DNA of 64,000 bases from Saccharospirillum impatiens DSM 12546 (GTDB lineage: Bacteria > Pseudomonadota > Gammaproteobacteria > Pseudomonadales > Natronospirillaceae): NCBI RefSeq assembly GCF_000423605.1, contig NZ_AUIH01000012.1:60844-124843 (forward strand). Reading direction: 5' to 3'. The notes beneath the pieces are model-generated. The model saw only the letters and a list, made by a program, of their open reading frames with translations, was not told the origin of the DNA and did not search any database. Both the position numbers and the translations under genes were made by a program. How positions within the stretch are numbered: the stretch's first letter is position 1; each line of letters opens with the position of its first letter. Of the stretch, positions 43,986 through 53,739 are shown piece by piece.

Positions 43986-45072
43986 AATAGCCGCCGGGTT
44001 GCTGTTGAATCCAGCCCGCCAGCTCCAGTTCCAGTAGCGGTTCCAGCAGGGTGTGGCTGGCACATTCGAGGTGATCGCTCAGCACATCCAGCGGCTGAGG
44101 TTCAGACGACAGCAAACCCAGCAAGGTGGTTTGCAGCTCAGGCAGGTTTGGGTCCAGTGGTGGGCAGGGCGCTTGGATTGGGCGGGTGCGCAGTGTGTCC
44201 AGCGCTCCATCGTCCACCAAATCATCCATGCCGGTCAGCAGTCGAGCACCCTCCTGAATCAGTCGGTGGCAACCAGCGGTGTTCGGATTACTGATATCAC
44301 CGGGCAGCGCGAAGACTTCACGCCCTTGCTCCAGCGCGTGCTCGGCGGTTATCAGCGAACCGCTGCGCTCAGCAGCCTCGACCACAACGATGGCGTCACT
44401 TAACCCGCTGATGATTCGATTTCGGCGTGGGAAATGACCCGGCTTGGGCTGGGTACCCAACGGGTACTCTGAGACCAGAGCACCGTGCCGCATGATATGG
44501 GAGAACAGCCCCGCGTTCTGCTTTGGATACACCCTGTCTACGCCACAGCCGAGTACCGCCAGGGTTTTACCGCTGCTTTGCAGGGCGCCTTCGTGGGCGC
44601 AGGCATCGATCCCGGCCGCGCCACCACTGGTAACAACAAGACCGGCATCACTGATGCCCTGGCCAAATGCCCGGGCGTGCTGGCGGGCCGACAAGCTGGC
44701 ATTACGGCTGCCCACAACACCCACCTGGCGCTGACTCAACAAGTCGGGATTACCGCGAACCCACAACATCAGTGGCGGATCAGGAATGTGAGTCAGCAAT
44801 TGTGGATACGTCGAACACTGCAAACTGACCAGATGGCAATCTTCCTGCTCCTGCCAGCGCATTTGCTCCAAAGCACGCCTATAGACCGGGTGCTGTTCAC
44901 CCAGCCGGTGGATGTCACTGAGGGTCTGTTTAATGGCGGACGGGAGTGGCCACTGTCTGGCCTGTCGGAACAAATCGCGAGGGTCGTCGACCACATCAAG
45001 TAACTGGTGGCAACGTTTCAGGCCGAGGCCGGGCGTCAATACCCAGCACAGCCAATGCAGGCGCTCATCCAT
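43975..45072 (-). CDS. dprA: DNA-processing protein DprA
   Basis: 365 residues. An N-terminal SAM-like helical part is followed by a Rossmann-type DprA core with VGVVGSRNAS, SGGAAGIDACAHEGAL, LGCGVDRVYPKQN and FPRRNRIISGLS. A C-terminal winged-helix (DML1-like) segment covers about 310-365. DprA loads RecA on incoming single-stranded DNA during transformation. ATG 45072 begins the family-like region; GTG 45105 is an alternative. Its 3' end touches the 17-bp repeat array, and tsaC lies downstream on the same strand. Confidence 0.95.
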   Translation of the reverse strand: MDERLHWLCWVLTPGLGLKRCHQLLDVVDDPRDLFRQARQWPLPSAIKQTLSDIHRLGEQHPVYRRALEQMRWQEQEDCHLVSLQCSTYPQLLTHIPDPPLMLWVRGNPDLLSQRQVGVVGSRNASLSARQHARAFGQGISDAGLVVTSGGAAGIDACAHEGALQSSGKTLAVLGCGVDRVYPKQNAGLFSHIMRHGALVSEYPLGTQPKPGHFPRRNRIISGLSDAIVVVEAAERSGSLITAEHALEQGREVFALPGDISNPNTAGCHRLIQEGARLLTGMDDLVDDGALDTLRTRPIQAPCPPLDPNLPELQTTLLGLLSSEPQPLDVLSDHLECASHTLLEPLLELELAGWIQQQPGGYCRI

Positions 45073-45199
45073 GGAAACGGGTCCTTTTCCCTGATTGTCA
45101 GCCACCGGCCTTTTCCCTGCCGGTTATGGCTTTCAGTAAATCGCAAAACCGGCACCGCTCCACCGTGAGCAGTACCGCTTTGGCAAGTCGTTCGTTGGA

Positions 45200-46273
45200 T
45201 CAGAAACCGGGGGAACGCACCTTGTCGCCTACGCTCATCGGAAGGTCGGCTTCAAGAACCAGACCATAGGATGCTTTGTCGAAAACGCGAAACACCATCA
45301 TTAGGCCCGCTTCTGTTTCCGGTAACTGCAGTCGATCATTGGTGACCGGATCGCGGACCTGGTCACCCCGAAGAAAGATGCGGAAGATGTTGCCCGCTTC
45401 AAGCCCTTCGCGCTGCCCTTTATTAATGGTCACTACATCAAACTGGCCAATGCTTCGCACGCCCCGAGCCACCCGCAGAATTTCACCCTCAACGCCATCG
45501 GGCGGCTCACTCGGATAAAATACAGAATTCAACAGGGTTTCATCGGAAGGCAACAGGCGATCACGCAGACCAATTTGCTGGTTTGTGCGCTGCAGACCCA
45601 GGGTACCAATGTCCCGGCTATAGTCAGACAAACGCGCCTGACCCAGCTCTATGGCTTCAAACCCGAGGTCTTCTCCGGTGTCCGGATCGGACAGAGGCTC
45701 GCCTTCACGGTAGATCTGATAAGTGCGCAGTGCTTCGTCGAACTCACCCCGGGCATAGACGGTGTCTCCGGCGCCGACAATCAGCCGACCTTCCTGACCA
45801 CTGACAATATAAGGGGCTTCCGCCAACTGGTTTTCAGACAGAATGCGATTGCCGGTCAGAAATCCTGCCACGTATTCGCGAGGTATGGACGGAATAGCGC
45901 CCAAAATAGGCGTGATCCGGGCCGTAGGACGCAGCTTGACCAACCCGCCTTCAACATCCTCCGGCGACACCCTAACGGTGCTCGCGTCTTCACCCCGCGA
46001 CAAAGTGGTCAGCCGTTGCTCGCCATCAATCAGAATCAGCCCGATAACGTCGCCCGGGTAAATCAGGTGTGGGTTTTCAATTTGAGTATTCAGTTGCCAG
46101 ATGTCCTGCCATTTCCACGGATCGGCCAGGTACATCTCAGCGATATCCCAAAGTGTATCGCCTTTCTGAACGGTGTAGCGTTCGGGCACATCGGCATTGA
46201 GCGCAACGTTTTCCGACCACGCAGGAAGCGCGCCGAAGCACAGAATGACAAAAGCTGCGATGGTGTTCCTCAT
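45200..46273 (-). CDS. LysM-domain exported protein
   Basis: 357 residues with a signal peptide (hydrophobic core about 5-18, cleavage near AWS-EN). A LysM domain at about residues 32-78 (YTVQKGDTLWDIAEMYL, then NPHLIYPGD) should bind peptidoglycan in the periplasm. The remaining 270 residues match the conserved uncharacterised family encoded beside dprA in Pseudomonas and relatives. AGGGA lies nine bases before ATG 46273. It sits divergent from def; the function is unknown beyond cell-wall binding. Confidence 0.92.
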   Translation of the reverse strand: MRNTIAAFVILCFGALPAWSENVALNADVPERYTVQKGDTLWDIAEMYLADPWKWQDIWQLNTQIENPHLIYPGDVIGLILIDGEQRLTTLSRGEDASTVRVSPEDVEGGLVKLRPTARITPILGAIPSIPREYVAGFLTGNRILSENQLAEAPYIVSGQEGRLIVGAGDTVYARGEFDEALRTYQIYREGEPLSDPDTGEDLGFEAIELGQARLSDYSRDIGTLGLQRTNQQIGLRDRLLPSDETLLNSVFYPSEPPDGVEGEILRVARGVRSIGQFDVVTINKGQREGLEAGNIFRIFLRGDQVRDPVTNDRLQLPETEAGLMMVFRVFDKASYGLVLEADLPMSVGDKVRSPGF

Positions 46274-46802
46274 GGCCAGTTTCCCTATAACAATCTACGG
46301 TACAGTCAATGGTGCGCCACGATAAGGTCAATGGTGCGGTCAATACTAACGATTAGCCTAACGATCAATCTTCATGATCAGTATATAAGCAGTCGCGCGC
46401 AAAGCCGACCTGCAATCGCGCAGGTATGAACGCTTCGTTCAGCCGGTTCGGTAACCGTCGGGTCTCACGCCTGATCATCGATCCGTAAAGGCGGCCGGGG
46501 TCCGATCTGTATGTTGCGCAAACAACTACTCTAAGAGTGACCACTTTTAGTTTAGCAGTCAATCGCTTAGCGAGACATATTAAAGCCCACTCTGAGCTGT
46601 TTTAGGCGCTTTATCGTTGGTTTTGAGAGCAAAGTCACACTAAACCCGTATCGGAGCCCCGGTCAGAGAGTCCGCCTAACGCTGTATGTCCCGGTTTTTT
46701 TACCGTTTTTAGCGGTTCGTCGTGCGTTGCAAGCACCGGTTAGCGCCCATATTGTGTAAAATACCGTCATAACACACCGAATTAAGACAGGGCACTGGAA
46801 CC
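46274..46802. other. 529-bp divergent control region between lysM gene and def
   Basis: No gene supported. It contains AT-rich segments, a GGTCAATGGTGCG type near-duplication at about 46303-46343, and the def promoter near its right end. The length is large for two simple promoters, but I found no riboswitch or small-RNA structure. Confidence 0.5.
46727..46755 (+). promoter_or_regulatory. Sigma-70-type promoter of the def operon
   Basis: -35 TTGCAA at 46727-46732 and -10 TATTGT at 46750-46755 with the ideal 17-bp spacer, 48 bases before the def start. Confidence 0.6.
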
Positions 46803-47309
46803 ATGGCATTACTCGACATACTGGAATACCCCGATCCTCGTTTGCGAACCGTCGCCAAACCGGTAGCGACCGTGGATGAGCGCATTCGAACCCTGGCCAG
46901 CGATATGCTGGACACCATGTACGACGCCCCCGGCATTGGTCTGGCTGCCAGCCAGGTCAATGTGCACGAGCGGGTTATCGTCGTGGACATTTCAGAAGAA
47001 CAGGACGAGCCGCATGTGTTCGTTAACCCCGATTATGAAAAGCTCGGTGACGACATCGAGTACCAGGAAGGCTGCCTGTCGGTGCCCGGGTACTATGAAA
47101 AGGTTTCCCGGTCCGACAAAATTCGGGTGAAAGCACTGAACCTCGATGGCGAGACCTTCGAACTGGTCGCAGAAGACCTGTTGGCGATTTGCATTCAGCA
47201 CGAGATCGATCACCTGGATGGCAAGCTGTTTGTCGACTACCTGTCGAATCTGAAGCGCACGCGGATTCGCAAGAAGCTGGAAAAACAGCACAAACAGATG
47301 GCGTCCTGA
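46803..47309 (+). CDS. def: Peptide deformylase
   Basis: 168 residues. All three metalloprotease motifs are intact: GIGLAASQ (motif 1), EGCLSVP with the metal Cys (motif 2) and QHEIDHLDG with two metal His and the catalytic Glu (motif 3). It removes the formyl group from new proteins. First gene of the def-fmt-rsmB-trkA-trkH run, with its own promoter upstream. Confidence 0.98.
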   Translation: MALLDILEYPDPRLRTVAKPVATVDERIRTLASDMLDTMYDAPGIGLAASQVNVHERVIVVDISEEQDEPHVFVNPDYEKLGDDIEYQEGCLSVPGYYEKVSRSDKIRVKALNLDGETFELVAEDLLAICIQHEIDHLDGKLFVDYLSNLKRTRIRKKLEKQHKQMAS

Positions 47310-47312
47310 TTC

Positions 47313-48287
47313 ATGTCACTGAAGGTCATCTTTGCCGGAACTCCCGAGTTCGCGGCCGAGCACTTGCGCGCGGTGCTCAACTCAGACCACGAGGTCATCG
47401 CCGTTTATACTCGCCCGGATCAGCCCGCCGGGCGTGGGCGCAAACTCACCGCATCCCCCGTTAAGACGGTGGCCGAGCAAGCGGATATTCCGGTTTACCA
47501 GCCAGCCACCTTGCGCGACACCGACGCCCAAACACAACTTGCAGCCCTGAACGCCGACCTGATGATCGTCGTCGCCTACGGGTTGATTCTGCCGCAAACG
47601 GTACTCGATGCCCCGCGCCTGGGTTGTATCAATGTTCACGCCTCCCTGTTGCCCCGCTGGCGCGGCGCTGCACCCATTCACCGGGCCCTGCTGGCTGGCG
47701 ACATTGAAACCGGTGTCACCATCATGCAAATGAACGCCGGACTCGATACCGGTGACATGTTGCTCAAAGCCCGATGCCCGATCACGCCCGACATGACCAG
47801 CGAACGCCTGCACGATGCACTGATCGAATGCGGCAAACCGGCACTGATCGACACGCTGGCCAGCCTGAACACCGGTACCGCCAAAGCGGAGCCACAAGAT
47901 GACGCCGAAGCCACCTACGCCGAAAAACTCAGCAAGGCCGAAGGCAACATCAACTGGAGCGACAGTGCCGACCACATCGACCGGCAGATTCGCGGGCTCA
48001 CGCCCTGGCCGGGCGCCTATACGCAATGGCAGGGCCAGACGCTGCGCATTCATCAGGCCCGCCCCGGTGACCGGATTGCGACCAAACCCCCGGGCACTAT
48101 TGAACAGATGGGATCAGACAATATGGTTGTCGCCTGTGGCCGGGGCACCCTGGTCGTTGAGCGGCTGCAGATGCCTGGCAAGAAAGCCATGTCTGCGGCC
48201 GATGTTCTAAACGCACGTCGCGCGGCCTTTGAAGCCGACCCGATATTCGGCAATACCCAACCCCAGCCAACCGAGGCCGCCCAATGA
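47313..48287 (+). CDS. fmt: Methionyl-tRNA formyltransferase
   Basis: 324 residues. The N-terminal formyltransferase domain (to about 205) has VIFAGTPEFAAEHL at the start and the catalytic region HASLLPRWRGAAPIHRA; a C-terminal OB-fold tRNA-binding domain follows. It formylates initiator Met-tRNA using 10-formyl-tetrahydrofolate. It begins three bases after the def stop, and its own end overlaps rsmB by four bases. Confidence 0.98.
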   Translation: MSLKVIFAGTPEFAAEHLRAVLNSDHEVIAVYTRPDQPAGRGRKLTASPVKTVAEQADIPVYQPATLRDTDAQTQLAALNADLMIVVAYGLILPQTVLDAPRLGCINVHASLLPRWRGAAPIHRALLAGDIETGVTIMQMNAGLDTGDMLLKARCPITPDMTSERLHDALIECGKPALIDTLASLNTGTAKAEPQDDAEATYAEKLSKAEGNINWSDSADHIDRQIRGLTPWPGAYTQWQGQTLRIHQARPGDRIATKPPGTIEQMGSDNMVVACGRGTLVVERLQMPGKKAMSAADVLNARRAAFEADPIFGNTQPQPTEAAQ

Positions 48288-49573
48288 CCCAGAATGTCCG
48301 TGTCCTGGCGGCTCAGACCGTACTTCAGGTGGCCGATCATGGTCGCTCCCTGAGCGATTTGCTGCCGCGTTATCGCGACACCCTCGAAGAAGCCGATCGT
48401 GGCCTTTACCAGAAACTGGTCTACGGCACGATTAGACATTACCTCAGCCTCGACGAACTGGCCCGCGCCCTGCTCGACAAGCCGATTCAGCACAAGGAAC
48501 GGGTTATCCAAATGCTGTTGCTGGTGGGCCTGTACCAACTGTTGTATCTGGACATACCGGAACATGCGGCCATTAATGAAACCGTCGACGCCACCAAACC
48601 GCTCAAGAAACCCTGGGCGAAAGCCCTGCTGAACGCGGCCCTGCGCCGCTTTCAGCGTGAGCGCGAAGAACTGATTGAAACATTGCAAAACAAGCACGCC
48701 ATGCCTGGCTGGCTGACCCGGCAATTGCGCAAGGATTACCCGGAACAATGGCTCGACATCATGGCCAGCAGCAATGAGCAGGGGCCGATGATCTTGCGCG
48801 TGAATCAGCGCCAGGGCAGCCGTGAAGACTGGCTGACTGAAGCCGATGAAGCCGGCCTGTCGATCACCCCGTCCGCCATTACCGCCTCTGCCGTTACCCT
48901 GGCACAACCGGTCGGCGTGCTGCAGCTGCCGGGGTTCGAGCAGGGGCGAGTCAGCGTGCAAGATGAAGCAGCCCAGCAATGCGCCTTCCTGCTTGATCCT
49001 CAGCAGGGAGAGCGCATTCTTGATGCCTGCGCCGCACCGGGTGGTAAAACCGGACACCTGCTGGAGCGGGCAGACGTTCAGGTCACCGCCCTCGACATCG
49101 ACGCCGGACGCCTGGAGCGGGTGCAAGAGAACCTGGACCGAATCGGCCTGAAAGCCGAACTGAAAGCCGCCGATGCGGCCGAATTGAAAAGCTGGTGGGA
49201 CGGCACACCCTTTGACCGGATTCTGCTGGATGCCCCCTGCTCCGGCACCGGCGTCATTCGCCGGCACCCGGACATCAAACTGTTGCGCAAACCCAAAGAC
49301 GTGGAGTTTCTCACTCAGGTACAAGACCAGTTACTGCACCGTCTGTGGCAAACGCTCAAGCCGGGCGGAATACTGCTCTACGCGACCTGTTCGCTATTGC
49401 AGCGTGAAAATTCAGAACGGGTCAGTGCTTTTGTAAACCGGCAGGCCGATGCTTCAGTTGTGGAGCTGCAACTGGCGGGTGACGCCGAGGTCTCGGTCGG
49501 GGTACAGTGGCTGCCTCAGCCTGGCAGTCACGACGGATTCTATTTTGCATTACTTAAAAAAGCAGATGGATAA
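48284..49573 (+). CDS. rsmB: 16S rRNA (cytosine-967-C5) methyltransferase
   Basis: 429 residues. An N-terminal NusB-like RNA-binding domain (about 5-130) precedes a SAM-dependent methyltransferase with LDACAAPGGKTGHLLE, DAPCSGTGVIRRHPD (catalytic Cys region) and LYATCSLL (second Cys). It methylates C967 of 16S rRNA. It overlaps fmt by ATGA, a standard coupling in gammaproteobacteria. Confidence 0.98.
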   Translation: MTQNVRVLAAQTVLQVADHGRSLSDLLPRYRDTLEEADRGLYQKLVYGTIRHYLSLDELARALLDKPIQHKERVIQMLLLVGLYQLLYLDIPEHAAINETVDATKPLKKPWAKALLNAALRRFQREREELIETLQNKHAMPGWLTRQLRKDYPEQWLDIMASSNEQGPMILRVNQRQGSREDWLTEADEAGLSITPSAITASAVTLAQPVGVLQLPGFEQGRVSVQDEAAQQCAFLLDPQQGERILDACAAPGGKTGHLLERADVQVTALDIDAGRLERVQENLDRIGLKAELKAADAAELKSWWDGTPFDRILLDAPCSGTGVIRRHPDIKLLRKPKDVEFLTQVQDQLLHRLWQTLKPGGILLYATCSLLQRENSERVSAFVNRQADASVVELQLAGDAEVSVGVQWLPQPGSHDGFYFALLKKADG

Positions 49574-49597
49574 CCCTGCACAAAAAAGGAAGCGGGC

Positions 49598-50974
49598 GTG
49601 AAGATCATCATGTTAGGGGCCGGCCAGGTCGGCGCTACGCTGGCAGAGAACCTCGCCAGTGAAGACAACGACATCACTGTTGTCGACACAGACGCTGAAC
49701 GGTTGCGTAACCTTCAGGACCGGCTCGATATCCGCACCGTCACCGGCATGGCCTCTTTGCCTGATATTCTGGCGCAAGCCGGTGCCGAAGACGCCGATTT
49801 ATTGATCGCCGTTACCAGCAGCGATGAAGTCAACATGGCGGCATGTCAGGTGGCCTACACCCTGTTCCGCACGCCCACCAAGATCGCCCGGATTCGCAGC
49901 CCGCAATACACTCAGCACAGCGAAAAACTGTTCACCCCCGAAGCGGTGCCGGTGGATGTACTGATCAGCCCGGAACAACTGGTCACCAATTACATCAAAC
50001 GCCTGATCGAGACACCCGGTGCCTTGCAGGTGCTGGACTTCGCCGACGGCAAACTCCAGCTGGTGGCAGTCAAGGCTTATCACGGCGGGCCGCTGGTGGG
50101 TCAGGAACTGCGTTTTTTGAAACAACACATGCCGTCGGTACAGACCCGGGTCGCCGCCATATTCCGCAAAGACCGGCCAATCATTCCCGAAGGGTCCACG
50201 GTGATTGAAGCTGACGACGAGGTGTTTTTCATTGCCGGTCGCACCGACATCCGCGCCGTCATGAGCGAACTGCGCAGCAAGGAGCGCGCCTACAAACGCA
50301 TCATCATTGCTGGCGGCGGTAACATTGGGTATCGGCTGGCGCTGGGCCTGGAAAGCCGCTATTCGGTCAAACTGCTGGAGCGCAACGAAGTCCGATGCCA
50401 GTGGCTCAGTGAAAATCTGAATCATGCCGTTGTGCTGCGCGGCGACGCGTCCGATCAGGACTTGCTGTTGGATGAAAACATCGAAGACACCGATATCTTT
50501 CTGGCACTGACCAACGACGATGAAGCCAATATCATGGCCTCAATGCTGGCCAAGCGCCTCGGCTCTCGCAAGGTAATGACGCTGATCAACAACTCGGCCT
50601 ATGTTGACCTGGTGCAGGGCGGCGAAATCGACGTTGCCATTTCACCGTCGCAAACCACCATTGGTAGCTTGCTGACCCACGTGCGTCGCGGTGACATTGT
50701 TAATGTGCATTCACTGCGTCGCGGTGCCGCTGAAGCCATTGAGGCCATCGCTCACGGCGACCGGAAATCATCCAAGGTCGTCGGCCGTGCCATCGAAGAC
50801 ATCGACCTGCCGGAAGGCTGCACCATCGGTGCTATTGTGCGCAATGAAGAGGTCCTGATCGCCCGCGATGACCTGACCATTGAATCCGACGACCACGTGA
50901 TTCTGTTTTTGATCGACAAACGACGCATTACCGATGTAGAACGGTTGTTCCAGGTGGGGCTGACGTTCTTTTAA
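49598..50974 (+). CDS. trkA: Trk potassium transporter, NAD-binding regulatory subunit TrkA
   Basis: 458 residues with two tandem RCK-N/RCK-C modules: Rossmann loops [13 protein letters not shown] at the start and [16 protein letters not shown] near residue 235. It is a peripheral membrane protein that gates TrkH in response to nucleotides. GTG start at 49598 with AAGGA upstream. With trkH behind, it gives potassium uptake, the first response to salt stress. Confidence 0.97.
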   Translation: MKIIMLGAGQVGATLAENLASEDNDITVVDTDAERLRNLQDRLDIRTVTGMASLPDILAQAGAEDADLLIAVTSSDEVNMAACQVAYTLFRTPTKIARIRSPQYTQHSEKLFTPEAVPVDVLISPEQLVTNYIKRLIETPGALQVLDFADGKLQLVAVKAYHGGPLVGQELRFLKQHMPSVQTRVAAIFRKDRPIIPEGSTVIEADDEVFFIAGRTDIRAVMSELRSKERAYKRIIIAGGGNIGYRLALGLESRYSVKLLERNEVRCQWLSENLNHAVVLRGDASDQDLLLDENIEDTDIFLALTNDDEANIMASMLAKRLGSRKVMTLINNSAYVDLVQGGEIDVAISPSQTTIGSLLTHVRRGDIVNVHSLRRGAAEAIEAIAHGDRKSSKVVGRAIEDIDLPEGCTIGAIVRNEEVLIARDDLTIESDDHVILFLIDKRRITDVERLFQVGLTFF

Positions 50975-51149
50975 ACCACCATTGTATTGAATAGCTGTAT
51001 AGGATGGTTGCATAGAAAGCCGGACGGTTCGGTGGCATGAGTGCGGGACGCGGGCGTCCTGCCCGCTGTTACATGAAGCGCCCCTGCAACCCTTGTTACG
51101 TTGGCGGCATCAAGACCCTTAAACCATGCAGTAGGAGTTGAATCGAACC

Positions 51150-52598
51150 ATGCATTACCGGATGACCATCAAGGTTCTTGGGTTGCTGTTGATGGTATTC
51201 AGCCTGTCGATGCTGCCGTCCGTACTGGTGTCTTTTTATTATCAGGATGGCATTCACAATGCCTTTATTCTGGGGTTTCTGCTGACGCTGATCGCTGGCT
51301 TTGTCAGCTGGATGCCGGTTCGCCACTACCGGGGTGAATTGCGCACCCGCGATGGGTTTGTCATTACCGTGCTGTTCTGGATCGTATTGGGCCTCGCCGG
51401 TTCCATTCCGATTCACCTGGCGCCGGCCGCGACCACCAACTACACCGACTCTTTTTTTGAAGCCTTTTCCGCGCTAACCACAACGGGCGCTACCGTCGTG
51501 GTCGGGCTGGACAGCCTGCCCAAAAGCCTGCTCTTCTATCGCCAGCAACTGCAATGGATGGGCGGCATGGGCATTATTGTGCTGGCCGTTGCTGTCTTGC
51601 CGATGCTGGGCATTGGCGGCATGCAGCTGTACCGGGCGGAAACCCCCGGGCCCGTCAAAGACACCAAACTGACGCCCCGCATAACCGAAACGGCCAAAGC
51701 CCTGTGGTACATTTATCTCGCGCTAACCATCGCCTGTGCGTTGGGCTACTGGGCCGCTGGCATGAGTTTGTTTGATGCCATCGCTCACAGTTTCTCGACC
51801 GTGGCCATTGGTGGTTTTTCCACACACGATGCCAGTATCGGGTACTTCGATAGCATCGCCGTGGAAATGGTCGCGGTGGTGTTCATGGTGTTGTCGATCG
51901 CCAATTTCGGTTTGCACTTTGTGGCCTGGCGCAACCGCAGCATCAAGCAGTACCTGCTCGACCCCGAATACCGGTTTTTTATCGTCATTTTACTGGTCTT
52001 CGTGGTAATGACCACGGTGACACTGATTCTGACGCGCGTCTACGCGCCCGGCGAGGCCTTGCGCTACGGCCTCTTCGAATCAGTCTCCCTGCTGACGACT
52101 ACGGGTTTCGGCGCCGCCGATTTCGCGGCCTGGCCGTTGTATTTGCCCTTTTTCCTGATTCTCGCCTCCTTTATTGGCGGCTGTGCCGGATCGACCGCCG
52201 GTGGCATTAAAGTCATTCGGACCATGTTGCTGCTCAAGCAAGGCTTGCGCGAGATCAAGCGGCTGATTCACCCCGCCGGCGTGTTTCCCATCAAAATCGG
52301 CAAACGCCCGGTCGGAGATCGGGTGATCGAAGCCGTCTGGGGCTTTTTCAGCATGTACATCCTCATCTACGGAGTGATTTTGTTCGCGTTACTGGCCACC
52401 GGCATGGACTTTGTCACCAGTTGGTCGGCCGTTGCCGCCTCCCTGAACAACCTCGGCCCGGGTCTGGGCGACGTTGCCAGCCACTACGCCAACATCCCGG
52501 ACATGGCCAAATGGGTACTGTGCGTCGCCATGTTGCTAGGTCGCCTCGAAATTTTCACCTTGCTGGTGCTGTTCTCGCCTCAATTCTGGCGCAGCTAA
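51150..52598 (+). CDS. trkH: Trk potassium transporter, channel subunit TrkH
   Basis: 482 residues. Four selectivity-filter P-loops are recognisable: LTTTGATVV, TVAIGGFST, LLTTTGFGAADF and NNLGPGL, each between paired membrane helices, plus GGCAGSTAGGIK. It is the potassium-conducting subunit. ATG 51150 has AGGAG twelve bases upstream; TTG 51138 would be too close to it. The 175 bp after trkA show no gene, so it may also have its own promoter. Confidence 0.96.
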   Translation: MHYRMTIKVLGLLLMVFSLSMLPSVLVSFYYQDGIHNAFILGFLLTLIAGFVSWMPVRHYRGELRTRDGFVITVLFWIVLGLAGSIPIHLAPAATTNYTDSFFEAFSALTTTGATVVVGLDSLPKSLLFYRQQLQWMGGMGIIVLAVAVLPMLGIGGMQLYRAETPGPVKDTKLTPRITETAKALWYIYLALTIACALGYWAAGMSLFDAIAHSFSTVAIGGFSTHDASIGYFDSIAVEMVAVVFMVLSIANFGLHFVAWRNRSIKQYLLDPEYRFFIVILLVFVVMTTVTLILTRVYAPGEALRYGLFESVSLLTTTGFGAADFAAWPLYLPFFLILASFIGGCAGSTAGGIKVIRTMLLLKQGLREIKRLIHPAGVFPIKIGKRPVGDRVIEAVWGFFSMYILIYGVILFALLATGMDFVTSWSAVAASLNNLGPGLGDVASHYANIPDMAKWVLCVAMLLGRLEIFTLLVLFSPQFWRS

Positions 52599-52674
52599 AG
52601 CCGCTGCTCGCCCTTAAAAGGCCAGAAGCCGGCTTTGGCAGAAACCCGCAGCCGCTCCCGGCTCTCCAGCCACA

Positions 52675-52703
52675 GTGACCCCGCCCCACCGCCTATGTAT
52701 AAT
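52675..52703 (+). promoter_or_regulatory. Probable glyQS promoter
   Basis: A perfect -10 TATAAT at 52698-52703 with a partial -35 GTGACC at 52675-52680 (17-bp spacer). It lies 44 bases before the glyQ start. Confidence 0.55.
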
Positions 52704-52746
52704 GCGGCGTTTGATTTTTGACCTTCCGACATCAGGACGTTTCGCT

Positions 52747-53733
52747 GTGACTGAACAGAACTCGCCATCGACAGCACCACCCCAAAACGCCACCACAGCC
52801 CGGAATCTGAAGACCTTCCAGGGCCTTATTCTGACGCTGCAGCAGTACTGGGCCGACCAGGGTTGTGTCATCCTGCAGCCTCTGGATATGGAAGTCGGCG
52901 CCGGGACCAGCCATCCGGCCACATTTTTACGCGCCATTGGACCGGAAACCTGGAACGTGGCCTATGTGCAGCCGTCACGTCGCCCCACTGACGGCCGTTA
53001 TGGCGAGAACCCGAACCGTCTGCAGCATTATTACCAGTATCAGGTCATTCTGAAGCCAAACCCGAGCAACATTCAGGAACTGTACCTGGGCTCGCTGGAA
53101 GCCATTGGCGTCGACCCGCTGGTGCACGACATTCGTTTTGTCGAAGACAACTGGGAAAACCCGACACTGGGTGCCTGGGGGTTGGGTTGGGAGGTCTGGC
53201 TGAACGGCATGGAGGTGACTCAGTTCACCTACTTCCAGCAGGTCGGTGGCATTGAATGCTACCCGGTCTCGGGCGAGATCACCTACGGCCTGGAACGCCT
53301 GGCGATGTACATTCAGGACGTCGACAATGTCTACGACCTGGTCTGGACGATCGGCCCCGATGGCAGCAAGGTCACCTATGGCGATGTCTACCTGCAGAAC
53401 GAAATCGAACAATCGACCTACAACTTCGAACACGCCGACGTCGACAACCTGTTCCGTCAGTTCGAGTACCACGAAGGAGAAGCCCGCAAGCTGATCGACC
53501 TGAACTTGCCGTTGCCTGCCTATGAGCAAATCCTCAAGGCCGGTCACACCTTCAACTTGCTGGATGCTCGTCACGCCATTTCGGTCACCGAACGTCAGCG
53601 CTATATTCTGCGCATTCGCGCCCTCTCCCGGGATGTGGCCAAAGCCTACTATGAAGCACGCAAGGCCATGGGGTTCCCGATGGCGCCAAAAGCGTTGCGC
53701 GACGACATTCTCAGTGCCGAGAACAAGGATTAA
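52747..53733 (+). CDS. glyQ: Glycyl-tRNA synthetase alpha subunit
   Basis: 328 residues, slightly longer than E. coli GlyQ because of an N-terminal low-complexity stretch before [18 protein letters not shown]. Class II motifs [29 protein letters not shown] and the [19 protein letters not shown] end are intact. With GlyS it forms the heterotetrameric enzyme charging tRNA-Gly. The start is GTG 52747 with AGGA upstream; the frame is open to 52675, inside the promoter. Confidence 0.97.
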   Translation: MTEQNSPSTAPPQNATTARNLKTFQGLILTLQQYWADQGCVILQPLDMEVGAGTSHPATFLRAIGPETWNVAYVQPSRRPTDGRYGENPNRLQHYYQYQVILKPNPSNIQELYLGSLEAIGVDPLVHDIRFVEDNWENPTLGAWGLGWEVWLNGMEVTQFTYFQQVGGIECYPVSGEITYGLERLAMYIQDVDNVYDLVWTIGPDGSKVTYGDVYLQNEIEQSTYNFEHADVDNLFRQFEYHEGEARKLIDLNLPLPAYEQILKAGHTFNLLDARHAISVTERQRYILRIRALSRDVAKAYYEARKAMGFPMAPKALRDDILSAENKD

Positions 53734-53739
53734 GACCAC